From: UBA5796 sp040752455
GTDB taxonomy: Bacteria; Chloroflexota; Anaerolineae; Anaerolineales; Villigracilaceae
NCBI GenBank assembly: GCA_049324115.1
Contig: JBMOMN010000005.1
Coordinates: 1 to 64,000 of the forward strand
Direction: 5' to 3'
Length of the DNA: 64,000 bases
In this document: one piece after another, positions 16,005 through 23,707 of the stretch
How positions within the stretch are numbered: position 1 is the stretch's first letter
Layout: each line of letters starts with the position of its first letter
The notes under the pieces: model-generated
What the model was told of the DNA's origin: nothing
Database searches by the model: none
Seen by the model: the letters and a program-made list of their open reading frames with translations, nothing else
Position numbers and translations under genes: made by a program

Positions 16005-17027
16005 ATGACAGATTTCCTCGTTCAAGCTACTCATCTCAAAAAATCCTTCGGCGAGAACCACGCCGTGGACGGGGTTGACCTGAACATCGCCCCCGGCGAG
16101 ATCTACGGCCTGGTCGGCGCGGACGGGGCGGGCAAGACCACCACCCTGCGGCTGCTGGTCGGCGCCCTCCGCCCGGACGAGGGGCAGGCTTCCGTCTGCG
16201 GGTACGATATCCTCCGCCAGACGGAGCAGGCCCGCTCGCAGACCGGCTACCTCTCGCAGCGTTTCTCGCTCTACGAAGACCTGACCGTGCTGGAGAACAT
16301 CCGCTTCTTCGCCGAGGTGCGCGGCCTGACCCAAAAGGAGTGGCTGCCGCGCTGCATGGACATCCTCGAATTCGTCGGCCTGGCGGATTTCAAGGACCGC
16401 CGCGCCGGGCAGCTCTCCGGCGGGATGAAGCAAAAGCTGGGACTCGCTTCAGCCCTCGTCACCCGGCCCCGGGTCCTGCTGCTCGACGAACCCACCACCG
16501 GCGTGGACCCGGTGACGCGGCAGGATTTCTGGCAGTTGGTCATCAAGCTCGTCTCGACCCCCCTCCGAATCTCCCAAAATTTGGAGAATTTGAAGGGAGA
16601 GACCCCCCTCCGCCTCCCCCCAAATTCGGAGAAGTTGGGGGGAGAGAAAGAGGGGGGTGGCGTCTCCGTCATCATCACCACCCCCTACATGGACGAGGCC
16701 GCCCGCTGCCACCGGGTCGGCTTCATGAAGAGCGGGCGGATCATCGCCGAGGGCACGCCCGGCGACCTGCGCGCCAGCCTGACCGGGCGCATCCTCGAAC
16801 TTCGCGGCCAGCCGCTCAACCTGCTGCGCCACCTCGCCGCCGGGGACGAAGACGTGGAAGACGTGCAGGCCTTCGGCGACCGGCTGCACCTGCGCCTCCG
16901 CACCGGCTCGACCGGACAGGTGCTCAAGCGCCTGCCGCAGCGGATCAGCTCCGGCGGCGGGACAGTATCCGACCTGCGCCAGGTCCCGCCCGTGCTGGAG
17001 GACGTGTTCATCGCCTTGACCGAGTGA
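16005..17027 (+). CDS. ABC transporter ATPase with in-frame repeat insertion (YbhF N-half-like)
   Basis: A 340-residue ATPase for the ABC-2 exporter. Walker A is GADGAGKT (38-45), the signature is LSGGMKQ, and Walker B is LLLDEPTTGVDP. The H-loop position reads ITTPYMDEA, with Pro where His is expected. Between Walker B and this strand lie about 35 extra residues (STPLRISQNLENL ... SEKLGGEKEG), encoded by a palindromic C/G-rich repeat at 16557-16660. Without the insertion the length would be the usual 300 or so. The missing H-loop His and the intact signature complement the second ATPase, which has the His but a poor signature, so the two probably pair. ATG at 16005 follows the previous stop by one base. 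Confidence 0.85.
   Translation: MTDFLVQATHLKKSFGENHAVDGVDLNIAPGEIYGLVGADGAGKTTTLRLLVGALRPDEGQASVCGYDILRQTEQARSQTGYLSQRFSLYEDLTVLENIRFFAEVRGLTQKEWLPRCMDILEFVGLADFKDRRAGQLSGGMKQKLGLASALVTRPRVLLLDEPTTGVDPVTRQDFWQLVIKLVSTPLRISQNLENLKGETPLRLPPNSEKLGGEKEGGGVSVIITTPYMDEAARCHRVGFMKSGRIIAEGTPGDLRASLTGRILELRGQPLNLLRHLAAGDEDVEDVQAFGDRLHLRLRTGSTGQVLKRLPQRISSGGGTVSDLRQVPPVLEDVFIALTE
16557..16660. repeat. palindromic element inserted inside an ABC ATPase gene
   Basis: Two related units follow each other, each with a CCCCCCTCCG start and a GGGGAGAG-like end: CCCTCCGAATCTCCC/AAATTTGGAGAATTTG, then CCTCCCCCCAAATTCGG/AGAAGTTGGGGGGAG. The sequence is highly biased compared with its surroundings, stays open in the ATPase frame, and adds about 35 residues. 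Confidence 0.75.
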
Positions 17028-17073
17028 AGTAATATCCAAGGTGCGACGCACCCTCGGAGTGATGGAGCAAACC

Positions 17074-17511
17074 ATGATAACTTTCGACCTCGTTACCCTG
17101 ATAGACCGCCCCGTGCATGACGTATTCGCCTTTGTCACCGACTTGAGCAACATGCACCGCTGGCAGTCCACCGCGCAGGAGATCAAACCTGTCTCGGGCA
17201 AGCCTATGGGCGTCGGCGCGACCTTCACCGTCAAGGGCGAGATGCTGGGCCGCAAACTCGAAGGCTTGCTCGAAATCGTCGAGTACGAACCGGACAGCAA
17301 GTTTGGCTACCGGGGCAAGATGGGACCGGTCACGGTCGGGGCGGTGATGACCTTCAGCAAGGCCGGCACCGGGACGAAGCTCAGCATGTCGGGCAAGGGC
17401 GAGCCGGGCGGCTTCTTCAAGATTGCCGAAGGTGTGCTGGCCGGCCGCATCAAAGCCCAAATGGAAGGCAATCTGTCCCGCCTGAAATCCGTGCTGGAAA
17501 GCGGAGCGTAA
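17074..17511 (+). CDS. SRPBCC (START-like) family protein
   Basis: A 145-residue protein of the SRPBCC/polyketide cyclase-like superfamily. It begins with the typical strand and helices (LIDRPVHDVFAFVTDLSNMHRW), then AQEIKPVSGKPMGVGATF, and ends with a long amphipathic helix (AEGVLAGRIKAQMEGNLSRLKSVL). These proteins have a deep hydrophobic pocket that binds lipids or aromatic molecules. It sits between the two ATPase genes of the exporter, so it may bind or sense the exported compound (inference). The ATG at 17074 is preferred because GGAG lies 6 nt upstream; an upstream GTG at 17041 falls in a GGTGCGACGCACC palindrome. Confidence 0.78.
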   Translation: MITFDLVTLIDRPVHDVFAFVTDLSNMHRWQSTAQEIKPVSGKPMGVGATFTVKGEMLGRKLEGLLEIVEYEPDSKFGYRGKMGPVTVGAVMTFSKAGTGTKLSMSGKGEPGGFFKIAEGVLAGRIKAQMEGNLSRLKSVLESGA

Positions 17512-17516
17512 CCCTT

Positions 17517-18428
17517 ATGAGCCTCCCCATCGTCATGGTGGATAACCTGACCCGGCGCTTCGGCGATTTCGTCGCCGTGGACCACGTCTCCTTCGAGATC
17601 AACCAGGGAGAAGTGGTCGGCTACCTCGGACCGAACGGCTCGGGCAAGACCACCACCATCCGTATGCTGCTGGGGCTGCTCCAGCCCAGCGAAGGCCAGG
17701 CCCTCGTCCTCGGCTACGATGCCTTCCGTGAGACCGAGCAGGTGCGCGCCCGCGCCGGCTACATGTCGCAGAAGTTCGCCCTGTACGACGACCTGACCGT
17801 TTGGGAAAACCTGTCTTTTTACGGCGGGGTGTACGGCGTGCGGGATAAGAACCGGATCGCCGGCACGCTGGCCCAGGTCGGGCTGGCCGGGCACGAAGGC
17901 GACCTGACCCGTGCGCTCTCCGCCGGCTGGCGTCAGCGCCTGGCGCTCGGCATCGCCCTGGTCCACCAGCCGAAACTGCTCTTCCTCGACGAACCCACCT
18001 CCGGCGCGGACCCGACCGCCCGCCGCACCTTCTGGGACCTGATCTACGAACTGGCCGAAGGCGGCGTGACCGTCTTCGTCACCACCCATTACATGGACGA
18101 AGCCGAATACTGCGAGCGGGTCGGCATCATGCGCCGCGGCCAACTGCTGGCGATGGACACGCCCGCCAATCTCAAACGGCAAATTGTCGAAGGGGAGGTC
18201 TGGGAAGTCTACGTCCGTCCGCTGGAGGCCGGGCTGGAAGCCCTCGCTCGAACCGAAAACGTCCAGCGGGTGAGCCTTGCCGGAGACAACCTGCGGGCCA
18301 TCACCCAAAACGGTTTGACGGCGGACAGGCTCAGGTCCCGGCTCGAGGCGCAGGGCCTCAGCGTGGCAGAAGTCCGCAGGGGCGAACCCACCCTCGAGGA
18401 CGTCTTCGTCACCCTGGCAAAGGATTAA
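17517..18428 (+). CDS. ABC transporter ATPase (YbhF C-half-like)
   Basis: A 303-residue ATPase. Walker A is GPNGSGKTT, Walker B is LLFLDEPTSGADP, and the H-loop is normal (VTTHYMDEAEYCERVG). The signature is degenerate: LSAGWRQ instead of LSGGQ. The same signature type is found in the C-terminal half of E. coli YbhF, where both ATPases are fused. Here they are separate genes with the SRPBCC gene between them. The C-terminal region (LEDVFVTLAKD) is the usual end of drug-type ABC-2 ATPases. It starts 5 nt after the SRPBCC stop and ends the operon; a repeat element begins 8 bp later. Confidence 0.88.
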   Translation: MSLPIVMVDNLTRRFGDFVAVDHVSFEINQGEVVGYLGPNGSGKTTTIRMLLGLLQPSEGQALVLGYDAFRETEQVRARAGYMSQKFALYDDLTVWENLSFYGGVYGVRDKNRIAGTLAQVGLAGHEGDLTRALSAGWRQRLALGIALVHQPKLLFLDEPTSGADPTARRTFWDLIYELAEGGVTVFVTTHYMDEAEYCERVGIMRRGQLLAMDTPANLKRQIVEGEVWEVYVRPLEAGLEALARTENVQRVSLAGDNLRAITQNGLTADRLRSRLEAQGLSVAEVRRGEPTLEDVFVTLAKD

Positions 18429-18435
18429 GATACCA

Positions 18436-18570
18436 TTCGAAAAAGTAGGCCAAGCTTCAGCTTGCCCGTTTCCGCCGGCCGGAATTCCCGCCGGCCGGAA
18501 TTCCCGCCGGCCGGAATTCCCGGCGGACTGAATTTCTAGCGGACTGAAGTCCGCGCTCCAGGAATTTTCA
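18436..18570. repeat. VNTR-MITE family, copy 1 (5 units)
   Basis: It starts with TTCGAAAAAGTAGGCCAAGC and CTTCAGCTTGCC, has five 16-bp units (three GCCGGCCGGAATTCCC, then GGCGGACTGAATTTC and GCGGACTGAAGTCCGC), and ends CGCTCCAGGAATTTTC. The related copies are at 20120, 39695 and 45460. This copy has a weakened left end. Confidence 0.8.
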
Positions 18571-18573
18571 AAC

Positions 18574-18609
18574 AAACGTCCCGAAGGTTCGATAACCTTC
18601 GGGACGTTT
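18574..18609 (-). terminator. terminator of the PspC gene
   Basis: A 16-bp perfect stem, AAACGTCCCGAAGGTT/AACCTTCGGGACGTTT, with the loop CGAT. It lies 12 bp past the pspC stop codon. The minus strand reads TTTGTTTG after it, and it probably also stops the exporter operon from the other side. Confidence 0.8.
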
Positions 18610-18620
18610 CTCCGTCTGCT

Positions 18621-18824
18621 TCATTGCTCCAGCGGCTCAGCCGGGATGACCAGCATCATGATGAAGTAGGCCAGCAGCACGCCCGGGCCGGTGACGAAGA
18701 AGAGCAGGATGAAGATCAGGCGCACCACGGTCGGGTCCATGTTCAGGTATTCGCCCAGCCCGGCGCACACACCGGCCAGCATCTGGTTCTTTACGCTGCG
18801 GTACAATGGTCGGTAGTTGTTCAT
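18621..18824 (-). CDS. PspC domain protein
   Basis: A 67-residue protein. LYRSVKNQMLAGVCAGLGEY is the PspC signature, followed by LNMDPTVVRLIFILLFFVTG and one or two membrane helices ending LVIPAEP. Stand-alone PspC-domain proteins sit in the cytoplasmic membrane and are linked to envelope stress responses in other bacteria. The ATG is preceded by GAAAGGAG. It is transcribed alone with its own terminator, divergent from the next gene. Confidence 0.9.
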   Translation of the reverse strand: MNNYRPLYRSVKNQMLAGVCAGLGEYLNMDPTVVRLIFILLFFVTGPGVLLAYFIMMLVIPAEPLEQ

Positions 18825-18881
18825 GGGTTCTCCTTTCGAAATCTACCCTACTTACGCCTCGACCTGGGATGAGTTGCGCTG

Positions 18882-19250
18882 ATGGATGAATTCGAACCGC
18901 TCCGGTTTCTGGACGAAGCCATCGAAGTGGAATACGACCGGCCGCCCCTGCTGGAAAAGAAACCGACGTGCCCGGACCGGTGGGCTTGGCGCGGCGAGAC
19001 CCTGCGCGTCACCTCCGCCCTGGCCGAGTGGAGCGACTTCACCCGCCGCGGCCGCTTTGCCCGCAACATGCGTCCGGCCCACGCGGTGGCGGCTGCCTCG
19101 CGGGGTTCGTGGGGCGTGGGCCGCTTCTTCTTCCGGGTGGAGGTCGAAGGCGGGCGCATCTTCGACATCTATTACGATCGCGAGCCGAAAGGCGCCGACC
19201 AGCGCAAGGGGGAGTGGTTCGTGTACCGGGAACTGGTACGCAAAAGCTGA
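18882..19250 (+). CDS. probable DUF6504 family protein
   Basis: A 122-residue basic and aromatic-rich soluble protein. The core (PDRWAWRGETLRVTSALAEW, then a variable linker, then RFFFRVEVEGGRIFDIYYDR and GEWFVYREL) resembles DUF6504, a small domain found next to or fused with Y-family DNA polymerases (DinB, ImuB) in actinobacteria and others. A dinB gene lies 1.1 kb away on the other strand, which supports this reading. The function is unknown; a role with translesion synthesis is inference. There is no clear ribosome binding site, apart from GGGATGAG 10 nt upstream. Confidence 0.5.
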   Translation: MDEFEPLRFLDEAIEVEYDRPPLLEKKPTCPDRWAWRGETLRVTSALAEWSDFTRRGRFARNMRPAHAVAAASRGSWGVGRFFFRVEVEGGRIFDIYYDREPKGADQRKGEWFVYRELVRKS

Positions 19251-19336
19251 CGCCGCGCCCCGACGATTGGCCTGAAACGTCAAGACAAATCCGCCAGGAA
19301 GCCTGCATGATTTGGGCAGAACGCCAAGACTATTTC

Positions 19337-19795
19337 TCAGTCAAGCGAGACCCAATCGTCCAGGATCAGAATGTCAAGCAGGTTTCGCAGGGTGGACAAC
19401 CGCTTGTCATTGGTCAGGAATGCTTTTGCGCCTCCGTAGAGTGCAGTGCCAACCTGCAACGCGTCTGGCGGACGGAGTTTGAAGCGCGCTCGTAATTGGG
19501 CCGCCAACCGGGCAATATCACGGTCAACATCCAAAATAGTCAGGTTGGGAAAGTTCACCAGCAGGGCTTCATATTTGCGGGCTATTTCTGAATTTTCCAA
19601 TTGCCACGGGCGGACGTTGATTTCCATCAATGTGATGGTGGATGTCACACCTGCCCATATTCCCTTCTCCATACCGCGCAAGGATTCCTGGGTCAAGGCG
19701 GAATAACGAGGATGCGCTTCAAAGTGGTAAATGAAAACGGAGGTATCCAGCCCGACGGTGCCGCTCTGAATCAACTTGTCGGAGAGTCGTCCCAT
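19337..19795 (-). CDS. PIN domain nuclease (VapC-like toxin)
   Basis: A 152-residue PIN domain. The first acidic residue is in VGLDTSVFIYHFE, the second in TLMEINVRP (Glu), and the third in LRPPDALQVGTA. These Asp and Glu residues hold the metal ion needed for RNA cleavage. The ATG at 19795 overlaps the preceding AbrB-type gene by 25 nt, the common arrangement of toxin-antitoxin pairs. The antitoxin gene comes first. The target RNA is unknown, since VapC toxins often cut tRNA or rRNA. Confidence 0.85.
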   Translation of the reverse strand: MGRLSDKLIQSGTVGLDTSVFIYHFEAHPRYSALTQESLRGMEKGIWAGVTSTITLMEINVRPWQLENSEIARKYEALLVNFPNLTILDVDRDIARLAAQLRARFKLRPPDALQVGTALYGGAKAFLTNDKRLSTLRNLLDILILDDWVSLD

Positions 19796-20019
19796 GCGTC
19801 CCGCTCCCCGGCAATATACTCCTCGGGCTTTTCCCATATTTCGCGATGCAACCCCGCCAAATGGTTGGTATAGCTTTGCGGTTCCGGCATGACGATCATC
19901 AGGCCATCCTGAATATCCACCAGCAGGCGGTCGCCGCTTTTGATCTTGAGCCGTTTGCGCGCCTGCTGTGGGACGGCAATCTGGAAACGTTTACTTACTT
20001 TGACAGATTGAGCAGTCAT
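19771..20019 (-). CDS. AbrB/MazE-type antitoxin
   Basis: An 82-residue protein whose N-terminal half is a swapped-hairpin AbrB domain (VSKRFQIAVPQQARKRLKIKSGDRLLVDI split: VSKRFQIAVPQQARKRLK, then IKSGDRLLVDI). The C-terminal part (about residues 50-82, acidic and aromatic) would wrap the PIN toxin. The ATG at 20019 has AGGAG 5 nt upstream, better than an upstream TTG. It likely binds its own promoter together with the toxin. Confidence 0.85.
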   Translation of the reverse strand: MTAQSVKVSKRFQIAVPQQARKRLKIKSGDRLLVDIQDGLMIVMPEPQSYTNHLAGLHREIWEKPEEYIAGERDAWDDSPTS

Positions 20020-20119
20020 CAATACTCCTTGCTAAGCAGAATTGGAATTTCGCTTAGCATTTTACTCCCGGCTGGGTTAATGTTCAAGTATTTTTGTTAG
20101 CGGTGATTGCTCGGCTTCC

Positions 20120-20293
20120 CTATCCGAAAAAGGAGTGCAAGCTTCAGCTTGCCTGTTCCTGGTGGACTGAATTACCAGCAGACTGAATTTCCGGCGGACT
20201 GAATTTCCGGTGGACTGAATTTCCAGTGGACTGAATTTCCAGCGGACTGAATTTCCAGCGGACTGAAGTCCGCACTCCAGGAATTTTCGGGTA
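20120..20293. repeat. VNTR-MITE family, copy 2 (7 units)
   Basis: It begins CTATCCGAAAAAGGAGTGC and AAGCTTCAGCTTGCC, carries seven 16-bp units of the type CCAGCGGACTGAATTT (with G/A, C/T changes), and ends GCACTCCAGGAATTTTCGGG TAGG. The left and right ends are inverted repeats. It lies between the toxin-antitoxin pair and dinB. Confidence 0.85.
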
Positions 20294-20318
20294 GGCTCTT
20301 AATGCTCTGTGGTGAGTA

Positions 20319-21485
20319 TCATTTTTGCTTACCCCTCGTAATGGACTTATCGCCGTATTTCTCGTGCAGGGCATCCAGCGCGTCTTGCAGCTTGCGGGAT
20401 TTGTCGGCATCCCCGTCCCACAGCCCCAACTGGCGGATGGGCGGTCCCAACCCGCTGACGCCGACGCCGATCAATCGCACCGGCTGTCCTTTGGGGCGGT
20501 ATTTGCGCAGCAGGGTAAGGGCGGTTTCGGCGATCTCGCCGTCCTGGTCGGTGGGGGTGGGCAGCGTGACCTGGCGGGTGAAGGTGGTGAAATCGGGCCA
20601 GCGCAGTTTGAGCTTGACCGTCGTCCCGGCCAGGTCGTTCCGGCGCAGGCGGCGTCCCACCTGGGCCGACATTTCGCTCAACACGCTCTCCAGCTTCGCC
20701 TCGTCGGCGGTGTCGCGGCTGAAGGTGATCTCCTGGCTGATGGACTTGATCTCGTGCCCGGTGACGACCGGGCGGTCGTCTAGGCCCCTGGCGTGACGGG
20801 ACAGGTCGCGTCCGTTTTCGCCGAAGCGCCGGACCAGGTCGGCTTCGGGCCAGCGGGCGATGTCGCCGATGGTGCGCAGTCCCAGCCCGGCCAGTTTTTC
20901 GGCGGTCTTGGGGCCGACGCCCCAGAGCATCTCGGCCGGCAGGGGGTCGAGGAAGGCGGCCTCCTCGCCGGGCGGGACGACGGTCAGGCCGAACGGGGGG
21001 CTGCCGCCTTTGGCGGCTTTTTTGCCGACCTCGGTGGCGATCTTGGCGACGAGCTTGTTCCCGGCGATGCCGATCGAGCTGGGGAGATGCAATTCGTCCC
21101 GGATGCGGGCCTGGAGGTCCCGCGCCGTTTTCTCCGGGGGTTGGGGCAGGCCGGTCAGGTCGAGGAAGGCTTCGTCAATCGAAATCTGCTCGACCAGGGG
21201 AGTCAATCCCCGCAGGATTTCCATCACCTGGCGGGAGACCTGGCCGTAGAGACCGTGCCGTGATGAAACGATGATCAGTTCCGGGCACAGGCGCAGGGCG
21301 CGGCCCATCGGCATGGCCGAGCGGACGCCGTGCTGCCGGGCGGCGTAGGAGCAGGAGGCGACCACGCCGCGCTCGTCCGGTTTGCCGCCCACGGCAAAAG
21401 GTCGGCCGCGCAGGGAGGGGTTCTGATTCTCCTCCACGGCGCAGAAGAAGGCGTCCAGGTCGAGGTGCAGGATGGTGCGGGGCAT
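20319..21485 (-). CDS. dinB: DNA polymerase IV (Y-family, translesion)
   Basis: A 388-residue Y-family polymerase. The catalytic motifs are HLDLDAFFCAVE (metal site A) and ISIDEAFLDLTG (Asp-Glu metal site). The AVGGKPDERGVV finger, the helix-hairpin-helix thumb (LWGVGPKTAEKLAGLGLRT) and a little-finger domain near the end follow in order. It copies past damaged template bases. The ATG at 21485 has TATAAT ending 6 nt before it, so the mRNA is probably leaderless. The downstream side is a repeat element and the AbrB/PIN pair. Confidence 0.92.
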   Translation of the reverse strand: MPRTILHLDLDAFFCAVEENQNPSLRGRPFAVGGKPDERGVVASCSYAARQHGVRSAMPMGRALRLCPELIIVSSRHGLYGQVSRQVMEILRGLTPLVEQISIDEAFLDLTGLPQPPEKTARDLQARIRDELHLPSSIGIAGNKLVAKIATEVGKKAAKGGSPPFGLTVVPPGEEAAFLDPLPAEMLWGVGPKTAEKLAGLGLRTIGDIARWPEADLVRRFGENGRDLSRHARGLDDRPVVTGHEIKSISQEITFSRDTADEAKLESVLSEMSAQVGRRLRRNDLAGTTVKLKLRWPDFTTFTRQVTLPTPTDQDGEIAETALTLLRKYRPKGQPVRLIGVGVSGLGPPIRQLGLWDGDADKSRKLQDALDALHEKYGDKSITRGKQK

Positions 21486-21660
21486 GTCGGAATTATATCT
21501 GCTGCGGGATTTCTTATAGTCAATTTGACACTTGTTAAAGACGCAATTTCCTTGTATCATTGGTAAAGAGTTGTTGACAGTGTACGGAAATTGGAACACT
21601 CATTTGCTCGCAACCGTTATATTCTCGTCATAGAAATGGAGAATGGAGAAGGAGTCTACC

Positions 21661-23652
21661 ATGCGTCGAAAAAATATCTTTGTCAGCATCGCCGTCTTAC
21701 TCGTATTGCTGTCGTCTTTTGTTTTCACGCCGGGCCGGGCCGCCGCAGCCTTTTGCGACGCCGCCCAGTTCGTGGCGGACGTGACCGTTCCTGATGGGAC
21801 GGTTTTCGCGCCCGGCGCGACCTTTACCAAGACCTGGCGGCTCAAGAACGTCGGGACTTGCACCTGGACGACCAGCTATGCCCTGGTCTTCGACAAGGGT
21901 GAGCAGATGGGCGCCCCGGCGGTGGTCCAGTTGACCTCCAGCATCGCGCCCGGCCAGACCGTGGACCTGACCGTGGACATGACCGCTCCCGCCAAAACCG
22001 GCAAACTGGTCGGTTATTGGCGGCTGCGCAACGCGAACGGCGTGCTTTTCGGGATCGGCTCGAAGGCCAACGCCTCGTTTTGGGTCGAGATCAATGTCGT
22101 CGAACCCAAGAACATCGTCCTCGATTTCGTCGCCACTGCCGGTGACGCCAAATGGTCGAGCGGGGCGGGGAACCTGACCTTCCCCGGCACCGAAGGTGAC
22201 GCCAGCGGTTTCGTCGTCAAAAAGGACAAGCCCAAGCGCGAGAGCGGCCAGGAAAACGCCGAAGCCGGTCTGGTGGTCGGCCCGCAGAACGTGACCAACG
22301 GTTACGTCCGGGGCGAGTATCCGGCCTTCAGGGTGCAAAAAGGCGACCGCTTCCAGAGCCTGGTGCATTGCGAATACAACGCCAGCTCGTGTTACGTCAA
22401 CTTCCGGCTGGATTACCAGATCGGCAGCGGCGCGGTCAGGACCTTCTGGGCCTTCCGCGAGAAATACGAAGGGCTGTATTACAACGCCAACCTCGACCTG
22501 AGTTCGCTGGCCGGGCAGGATGTCAAGTTCTTCCTGCGGGTGGACGCCTACGGCAGTCCCACCGGCGACCGGGCGGTCTGGGGCGGTTCGAAGATCGTGC
22601 GCGGCAGCGGGACGGGTCCGACCGTGACCCCCTCGGCGACGCCCACCGGCCCGACCCCCACCCCGTCCAATACTCCCGTCCCCGGGGCCTGCACCAACAA
22701 GGCCCAGTTCATCGCCGACACCACCATCCCCGACGGGACAGTGATGACCCCCGGCAAGACTTTCAAGAAGACCTGGCGGCTCAAGAACATCGGCACCTGC
22801 ACCTGGACCACGAGCTATTCCCTGGTCTTCGACAGCGGCGAGCAGATGGGCGGCGCGGCCTCGGTCGCTTTGACCAGCCAGGTCAAGCCGGGACAATCCT
22901 CGGATATTTCGGTTGATCTGACCGCCCCGAGCGCCAACGGAACCTATCGCGGCTACTGGAAGCTGGCGAACGAAGGCGGCACACGTTTCGGACTGGGGAC
23001 GAATGCCGACAAGCCCTGGTGGGTCGAGATCAAGGTTTCGGGCGGACCGACGGCTACACCGTCCCCAACGCCCACCGGCCCGACCCCCACCCCGTCCAAC
23101 ACGCCGACGCCGACCGCCACCACCGATCCGGGCGCCTGCACGAACAAGGTCAAATTCATCGCGGATGTCAACGTCCCGGACGGGACTGTGATGACCGCCG
23201 GGAAAACCTTCACCAAAACCTGGCGCGTCCAGAACGCAGGGACCTGCACCTGGACGACGAGCTACGCCCTGGTCTTCGAGAGCGGCGACCAGATGAACGG
23301 GGCGGGGTCGGCGACGCTCTCGGCCCAGGTCAAGCCCGGCCAGACGGTGGACCTGTCCATCGCCCTGACCGCCCCAAGCGCCAACGGCACCTACCGCGGC
23401 AACTGGATGCTGGCGAACGAGAGCGGCGCTCATTTCGGCCTGGGGACGAATGCCGACAAGCCCTGGTGGGTCGAGATCAAGGTCACAGGCGGAACGGGCT
23501 GGAAGATAGACCGGGATACCGCCAATGTTTTCCGGTCGGGCAGCGGCCGGACCACCCTCCCGCTGGCAGCAGGGGTGGACCCGGTCGGGAAAGCCTTGAA
23601 GGCCTGGGCGAGGGAAGGTGCCGCCGGGCCGGTGACGTTCATCGAGATCTAA
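21661..23652 (+). CDS. secreted protein with three NBR1-type FW (Ig-like) domains
   Basis: A 663-residue exported protein. Signal peptide at residues 1-30 (NIFVSIAVLLVLLSSFVFTP, then AAAAF). Three FW domains follow, each with DGTV-x-(A/T)PG-x-x-F-x-KTWR, GTCTWTTSY-x-LVF, and (Y/N)W-x-(L)-x-N-E-(S/G) blocks: about residues 31-145, 330-445 and 480-600. Between the first and second is a 190-residue jelly-roll-like region (VLDFVATAGDAKWSSG onward), and the linkers are PTPTPS-rich. A short unrelated domain (GWKIDRDTANVFRSGS) ends the protein. FW-domain proteins of this form are typical of Chloroflexota and probably act at the cell surface. The start is set by GAGAAGGAG, 8 nt upstream. Confidence 0.85.
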   Translation: MRRKNIFVSIAVLLVLLSSFVFTPGRAAAAFCDAAQFVADVTVPDGTVFAPGATFTKTWRLKNVGTCTWTTSYALVFDKGEQMGAPAVVQLTSSIAPGQTVDLTVDMTAPAKTGKLVGYWRLRNANGVLFGIGSKANASFWVEINVVEPKNIVLDFVATAGDAKWSSGAGNLTFPGTEGDASGFVVKKDKPKRESGQENAEAGLVVGPQNVTNGYVRGEYPAFRVQKGDRFQSLVHCEYNASSCYVNFRLDYQIGSGAVRTFWAFREKYEGLYYNANLDLSSLAGQDVKFFLRVDAYGSPTGDRAVWGGSKIVRGSGTGPTVTPSATPTGPTPTPSNTPVPGACTNKAQFIADTTIPDGTVMTPGKTFKKTWRLKNIGTCTWTTSYSLVFDSGEQMGGAASVALTSQVKPGQSSDISVDLTAPSANGTYRGYWKLANEGGTRFGLGTNADKPWWVEIKVSGGPTATPSPTPTGPTPTPSNTPTPTATTDPGACTNKVKFIADVNVPDGTVMTAGKTFTKTWRVQNAGTCTWTTSYALVFESGDQMNGAGSATLSAQVKPGQTVDLSIALTAPSANGTYRGNWMLANESGAHFGLGTNADKPWWVEIKVTGGTGWKIDRDTANVFRSGSGRTTLPLAAGVDPVGKALKAWAREGAAGPVTFIEI

Positions 23653-23658
23653 ATTGTC

Positions 23659-23694
23659 AAGCAGACCGGCGCCGGGGGGAGTGCCGGTCTGCTT
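23659..23694 (+). terminator. stem-loop after the FW-domain gene
   Basis: A 12-bp stem, AAGCAGACCGGC/GCCGGTCTGCTT, with a 12-nt loop, starts 6 nt after the stop codon. The U-run is weak (CTTCGTAAT), so termination may be partial and the response regulator may be read through. Confidence 0.55.
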
Positions 23695-23707
23695 CGTAAT
23701 CAGCGCC

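Noticed and set aside
20120..20293. Regular repeats that could suggest a CRISPR array
   Set aside because: Units of 16 bp are directly adjacent with no spacers, and they belong to a dispersed element with inverted ends. No cas genes are near.
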